A DNA stretch of 64,000 bases from Mya arenaria (lineage: Eukaryota; Mollusca; Bivalvia; Myida; Myidae). The position numbers and the translations under genes are program-made. This document shows positions 59,664 to 64,000 of this stretch, in pieces; the first letter of the stretch is position 1, and every line of letters begins with the position of its first letter. The stretch lies in assembly GCF_026914265.1 (NCBI RefSeq), contig NC_069135.1, positions 24,284,167 through 24,348,166 of the forward strand, read 5' to 3'. The notes under the pieces were generated by a model. The model saw only the letters and a program-made list of their open reading frames with translations. It was not told where the DNA came from and did no database searches.

Positions 59664-62600
59664 CTGCAATAAACATGTACATGTACATGTGCATTGCTAA
59701 TTATGAACTATTTAATAAACATGGCTATATCTTTCTTCCTTTCGACTTTAAATGTATAATTACGTTTGAACAGCTGACATTAAGAATACATATTCATACA
59801 ATATCATTGCATCGTTTTCAACCGTATGCTCTGTTTTGTTACACCGAGGGATGTGTCAAATGTCCAAGGCTTTCAAAAATCATTTGATAATAAACCAACC
59901 GGCCACGTCAGTTTTCCGTCTTTTAATATCCCGCCTGTCGCGAAACGCCCACTGTCTAATGATATCCCCTATATGCCCCGCCCAACATCCCAATGGTACA
60001 AAACGCAGGTAATTTCTATATTAACAGCAAAGCGCTATAAACAATTACAATACCTTTGAAAAAACAACTTCGGCTGACTATTTATTAAATGACGTTTCAC
60101 ATCTTCGGTTTATTAAGGTATCCAACCCCAATTTCTCGAAAATTCTTAACCGTAACTTACAACTTAAGTATCTTACTGTAATCAGCAATATTAGTCATGT
60201 AAATATGATTTTATGAAACAAAACGAAATTTATCCTATTTATCTCAAATATTATCTACTTTAAAGAGTCAACAATCTTTAAAATCGTAATATAACACAAT
60301 TTATACCAAATCAAAAATAGCATGCTGAGCTTGATCCTGTTATGAGGGACTTACGATGTTTCGAGAAATTGGATGAACAATTATTTGGATTTTGATGCCT
60401 GGTGACAGCCATATTATGTGTTATTATTTGAAAAGGTTATATGTTTAGAGAAAGAATATCTTCATAATATACCGAAACGATTATTACCTACACGATTGTT
60501 TGGCCTCGAAAGATTGAAAAATAGGCTATTTCGGATTTTAGTTGAAGATTATTTATCTAACATGAACATTTTACTTTAAAGCTGCACTCTCACATTTTGA
60601 CCGTTTTGAAAAATTTCTTATGGTAATAAGGCATCATAATGTACCTTAGGAGCTTGGGGTAATAAGACATTATAATGTACCTTAGGAGCTTGGGATAATA
60701 AGGCATTATAATGTACCTTAGGAGCTTGGGGTAATAAGGCATCATAATGTACCTTAGGAGCTTGGGGTAATAAGGCATCATAATGTACCTTAGGAGCTTG
60801 GGGTAATAAGGCATCATAATGTACCTTAGGAGCTTAGGGCAATAAGGCATTATAATGTACCTTAGGAGCTTGGGGTAATAAGGCATCATAATGTACCTTG
60901 GGGCCTGGGGTAATAAGGCATTATAATGTACCTTAGGAGCTTGTGGTAATAAGGCATTACAATGTACCTTAGGAGCTTGGTGTAATAAGGCATTATAATG
61001 TACCTTAGGAGCTTGGGGTAATAAGGCATTATAATTTACCTTAGGAGCTTGGGGTAATAAGGCATCATAATTTACCTTAGGAGCCTGGGGTAATAAGGCA
61101 TCATAATGTACCTTAGGAGCTTGGGGTAATAAGGCATTATAATGTACCTTAGGGGCCTGGGGTAATAAGGCATCATAATGTACCTTAGGAGCTTGGGGTA
61201 ATAAGGCATTATAATGTACCTTAGGGGCCTGGGGTAATAAGGCATCATAATGTACCTTAGGAGCTTGGGGCAATAAGGCATTATAATGTACCTTAGGAGC
61301 TTGGGGTAATAAGGCATTATAATTTACCTTAGGAGCTTGGGGTAATAAGGCATTATAATGTACCTTAGGAGCCTGGGGTAATAAGGCATTATAATGTACA
61401 TTAGGGGCCTGGGGTAATAAGGCATCATAATTTACCTTAGGAGCTTGGGGTAATAAGGCATTATAGTGTACCTTAGGAGCTTGGGGTAATAAGGCATTAT
61501 AGTGTACCTTAGGAGCTTGGGGTAATAAGGCATTATAATGTACCTTATGGGCCTGGGGTAATAAGGCATCATAATGTACCTTAGGAGCTTGGGGTAATAA
61601 GGCATTATAATGTACCTTAGGAGCCTGGGGTAATAAGGCATTATTATGTACATTAGGGGCCTGGGGTAATAAGGCATCATAATTTACCTTAGGAGCTTGG
61701 GGTAATAAGGCATTATGGTGTACCTTAGGAGCTTGGGGTAATAAGGCATTATAGTGTACCTTAGGAGCTTGGGATAATGAGGCTTCATAATGTACCTTAG
61801 GAGCCTGGGGTAATAAGGCATTATAATGTACCTTAGGAGCCTGGGGTAATAAGGCATTATAATGTACCTTAGGAGCTTGGGGTAATAAGGCATTATAGTG
61901 TACCTTAGGAGCTTGGGGTAATAAGGCATTATAGTGTACCTTAGGAGCTTGGGGTAATAAGGCATTATAATGTACCTTAGGAGCTTGGGGTAATAAGGCA
62001 TTATAGTGTACCTTAGGAGCCTGGGGTAATAAGGCATCATAATGTACCTTAGGGGCCTGGGGTAATAAGGCATCATAATGTACCTTAGGAGCTTGGGGTA
62101 ATAAGGCATTATAATGTACCTTAGGAGCTTGGGGTAATAAGGCATCATAATTTACCTTAGGAGCTTGGGCCAATAAGGCATTATAATGTACCTTAGAAGC
62201 TTGGGGTAATAAGGCATTATAATGTACCTTAGGAGCCTGGGGTAATAAGGCATCATAATGTACCTTAGGGGCTTGGGGTAATAAGGCATTATAATGTACC
62301 TTAGGGGCCTGGGGTAATAAGGCATCATAATGTACCTTAGGAGCTTGGGGTAATAAGGCATCATAATGTACATTAGGAGCTTGGGGTAATAAGGCATTAT
62401 AATGTACCTTAGGGGCCTGGGGTAATAAGGCATCATAATGTACCTTAGGAGCTTGGGGTAATAAGGCATCATAATGTACATTAGGAGCTTGGGGTAATAA
62501 GGCATCATAATGTACCTTAGGGGCTTGGGGTAATAAGGCATTATAATGTACTTTAGGAGCTTGGGGTAATAAGGCATTATAATGTACCTTAGGAGCTTGG

Positions 62601-64000
62601 GGTAATAAGGCATCATAATGTACTTTAGGGGCTTGGGGTAATAAGGCGTCATAATGTACCTTAGGAGCTTGGGGTAATAAGGCGTCATAATGTACCTTAG
62701 GAGCTTGGGGTAATAAGGCATTATAATGTACCTTAGGAGCTTGGGGTAATAAGGCATCATAATGTACCTTAGGAGCTTGGGGTAATAAGGCATCATAATG
62801 TACCTTAGGAGCTTGGGGCAATAAGGCATCATAATGTACCTTAGGGGCCTGGGGTAATAAGGCATCATAATGTACCTAAAGGGTCTGGGGAAATAAGGCA
62901 TTATAATGTACCTTAGGGGCCTGGGGTAATAAGGCATTATAATGTACCTTAGGGGCCTGGGGTAATAAGGCATCATAATGTACCTAAAGGGTCTGGGGTA
63001 ATAAGGCATTATAATGTAACTTATGGGCCTGGGGTAATAAGGCATCATAATGTACCTTAGGGGCCTGGGGTAATAAGGCATCATAATGTACCTTAGGGGC
63101 CTGGGGTAATAAGGCATCATAATGTACCTTAGGGGCTTGGGGTAATAAGGCATTATAATGTACCTTAGGGGCCTGGGGTAATAAGGCATCATAATGTACC
63201 TTAGGAGCTTGGGGTAATAAGGCATCATAATGTACCTTATGGGCCTGGGGTGATAAGACATCATAATGTACCTTAGGAGCTTGGGGTAACAAGGCACCAT
63301 AATCTACATTAGGGGTCTGGGGTAACAAGGCATCATAATCTACCTTATGGGCCAGGGGTATCAAGGCATCATTATCTACCTTAGGGGTCTGGGGTAACAA
63401 GGCATCAAAATCTACATTAGGGGTCTGGGGTAACAAGGTTTCATAATCTACCACAGGGGCCTGGGGTAACAAGTCATCATAATCTATATTATGGGTCTGG
63501 GGTACAAGTCATCATAATGCTCCCTCAATTTTCTTTGGCAAGTTTTAGTCCAAAATAGTGCATTTTGGGCGTATTTTATTACTTTTATCATCCCGTATTG
63601 AAATAAAAAGTAAACTTGAACGATTTTGGACGGGCGCGTGCCGGGTGTCTCCTGCTCCCCCCCCCCACACCGCGTGCCGGGTGTCTCCTGCTCCCCCCCT
63701 CCTCCGCACGATCTGCTAGTGAACAAGGACAGTGTTTCCAGTATGATAACAAATTGATGCAACCGTGTACATACAATGAACGAAACCTTTACATTTACCT
63801 GTGGTCAACAGCGATGCACACGTGACAGCAAAGTTGATCATGGTCATCACAAACTAGTTCCAATGACTTGCCGGGATGTCTCTCGCATATCTCTACAGCA
63901 TTTGTAATCGTCGTCGTTGAACCTGCCCAGTTGTCCAGGTCCTTGCGCCCAAAAACCGTGTGCCTGTTGTATAATGTATTGTGAACCGGTGCACATTTGT
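58280..64000 (-). CDS. B-box/coiled-coil/NHL-like propeller protein (TRIM-like) gene 4, 5' end outside the window
   Basis: The C-terminal exon 59663-58280 is open and joins in phase to the B-box exon, of which 63799-64000 is visible (from ...KCAPVHNT to VDHR). If the missing 136 nt match the siblings, the protein has 573 residues. B-box 2 ligands are all present (CERH, CDDH, CCHVC, DHR|KCSKVQH). Coiled coil and propeller are as in gene 2, with a small SCTGR insertion in one blade. The C-terminus runs past the usual ISL(Q/E) stop to ISLQKSQY because the stop codon has changed. The intron holds the largest 36-bp array of the window. Confidence 0.85.
59664..60618 (-). other. Gene 4 intron, array-distal part
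   Basis: Homologous to 24412-25400 and 51896-52860. It includes the old MITE family B copy at 60121-60373. About 200-300 bp present next to the array in genes 1-3 are absent; homology ends at GAAAAATTTCTTAT and the array starts at once. Confidence 0.65.
60619..63520 (-). repeat. 36-bp intronic minisatellite, gene 4 array (about 80 units)
   Basis: Highly homogeneous units GGTAATAAGGCATCATAATG, then TACCTTAGGAGCTTGG. The GGAGCTTGG type dominates at 60630-62800, and GGGGCCTGG is commoner at 62820-63260. At 63290-63515 are the CTACATTAGGGGTCTGGGGT variants shared with the other arrays. Sense frames of 743 codons (complement of 60590-62821) and 382 codons (complement of 62152-63300) result from the stop-free unit. 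Confidence 0.95.
63655..63705. repeat. Duplicated C-tract segment near the gene 4 donor site
   Basis: GCGTGCCGGGTGTCTCCTGC plus a C run occurs twice in tandem (about 63636-63664 and 63671-63698). The siblings have it once. Confidence 0.85.
63799..64000 (-). CDS. TRIM-like gene 4, B-box exon (partial)
   Basis: Visible residues start within B-box 1 (NKCAPVHNTLYNRH) and end at VDHR with donor CACAG|GTAAAT. No lesion was seen. Confidence 0.85.

Overview
This window looks like nuclear DNA of a bivalve or closely related mollusc. The evidence is AT-rich, intron-rich sequence; two recognisable animal gene families (a rolling stone-like membrane protein, and B-box/coiled-coil/NHL-like propeller proteins of the TRIM type that are expanded in bivalves); tRNA-derived SINEs; several TIR-bounded MITE families; and many minisatellites. 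No bacterial, viral or organellar gene was seen. The species assignment is inference.

Layout. 1-9.9 kb is mostly non-coding: a 45-bp minisatellite (0.17-1.1 kb), a decayed LINE reverse-transcriptase tail (2.9-3.7 kb) abutting a MITE, a 500-bp TIR element that carries a tRNA-type promoter (5.7-6.2 kb), a 38-bp minisatellite (7.2-8.0 kb), a hairpin and a SINE (8.7-8.95 kb). 9.96-17.4 kb holds a four-exon, plus-strand rolling stone-like gene. Its exons join in phase to 277 codons.

17.4-64 kb is a tandemly duplicated cluster. Four B-box/coiled-coil/propeller genes lie head-to-tail on the minus strand. Each has a B-box exon, a long intron carrying a 36-bp minisatellite, and one large coiled-coil plus propeller exon. 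The flanks alternate between a D type (the 3' end and downstream DNA of the rolling stone-like gene) and an E type (28.5-30.7 kb and 54.7-56.8 kb). The order D-gene1-E-gene2-D-gene3-E-gene4 shows that a two-gene block of about 26 kb was duplicated in tandem. Genes 1 and 3 (the D-flanked pair) carry independent lesions. Genes 2 and 4 (the E-flanked pair) are open, gene 4 being cut by the window end. Older, decayed propeller fragments lie inside both D segments, so the family has been duplicating here for a long time.

The least explained structure is the 36-bp array. It sits in the same intron of all four genes, with about 27 to 80 units. The array edge near the B-box exon keeps shared variant units, while the distal part is homogenised differently in each copy. 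Two of its three sense frames are open, and each unit carries donor-like and acceptor-like dinucleotides. Comparing the four introns also gives empty sites that date two related TIR insertions (2.3 kb and 251 bp) in gene 2 after the gene duplications.
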